A stretch of DNA of 45,914 nt from Clostridia bacterium. Lineage in GTDB: Bacteria > Bacillota > Clostridia > Christensenellales > Borkfalkiaceae. Location of the stretch: the NCBI GenBank assembly GCA_017462735.1, contig JAFTQO010000005.1, forward strand, positions 1 to 45,914, in the 5' to 3' direction. The position numbers were made by a program, and so were the translations under genes. Position 1 is the stretch's first letter. Each line of letters starts with the position of its first letter. The notes beneath the pieces are model-generated. The model worked only from the letters and a program-made list of their open reading frames with translations, searched no databases and was not told the origin of the DNA. Of the stretch, positions 45,888-45,914 are shown in pieces.

Positions 45888-45914
45888 TGGTTAATAAGCA
45901 AAATTACGAAGGGC
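45888..45914 (+). rRNA. Probable 5' end of a 23S rRNA gene, cut by the window end
   Basis: The last bases, GGTTAATAAGC then AAAATTACGAAGGGC, match the start of bacterial 23S rRNA (GGTTAAG...TAC-AAGGGC-GCACGGTGGATGCC in many Firmicutes). Only about 27 bases are present, so the call depends on this short match, the strong promoter and the leader. Confidence 0.6.

Overview
The window is chromosomal DNA from an uncultured, spore-forming member of the Clostridia (Bacillota). This rests on spoIIE, spoIIGA-sigE-sigG-ylmC, a spoIIQ-type gene and Gram-positive style promoters and ribosome binding sites. The genes mix housekeeping operons with lineage-specific membrane and lipoproteins whose repeats (InlB/Listeria-Bacteroides type) are common in gut Clostridia. 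The genus cannot be fixed from the sequence. The last bases look like the 5' end of a 23S rRNA gene, which may be why the assembly stops there.

Layout. 0-5 kb: tail of a secreted protein, a membrane-anchored propeller-like protein, a metallo-beta-lactamase-fold hydrolase, an MFS transporter and a processive GT2 glycosyltransferase. 5-8.7 kb: tRNA-Ser(GCU), pyrophosphatase and a two-gene membrane module of unknown function. 8.8-17.3 kb: spoIIE (minus strand), a GH65 phosphorylase with beta-phosphoglucomutase, then spoIIGA-sigE-sigG-ylmC. 17.5-24.3 kb: a large repeat-bearing lipoprotein, a two-component system and a membrane protein. 24.3-31.9 kb: FMN riboswitch-ribU, tsaE-tsaB-rimI, an alpha/beta hydrolase, murF, ddl, obgE and yhbY. 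31.9-39.3 kb: grpE, dnaK, dnaJ, prmA, rsmE, mtaB and a HIT protein. 39.3-46 kb: a YwmB-like protein, spoIIQ, an XRE regulator with a membrane protein, an M1-type lipoprotein peptidase, corA behind a structured leader, a zinc-ribbon protein and an rRNA promoter.

How the genes work together. The sporulation genes carry their expected control sites. spoIIE and spoIIGA both have 0A-box-like sequences on a 10-bp repeat and the unusual 22-bp gap to the -10 known from Bacillus subtilis spoIIG. sigG has a match to the sigma-G consensus. The M1 lipoprotein gene has a match to the sigma-E consensus, suggesting mother-cell expression next to spoIIQ. GH65 and beta-PGM together convert an alpha-glucosyl disaccharide to glucose 6-phosphate. 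TsaE/TsaB (t6A) and MtaB (ms2t6A) act on the same tRNA base. MurF and Ddl make and attach the D-Ala-D-Ala dipeptide.

The observation I rate highest is the corA leader at about 44.1-44.27 kb. It has a near-consensus promoter, a 19-codon peptide ORF with a strong ribosome binding site and an acidic/proline N-terminus, several stems, a strong terminator and a possible antiterminator pairing, just before the Mg2+ channel gene. Other notable points are ribosome binding sites inside terminator stems (ddl and the YwmB-like gene), an XRE-membrane-protein cassette bracketed by near-identical terminators, three families of intergenic repeats, an apparent ACG start codon, and a 23S gene with its own promoter and no adjacent 16S gene.
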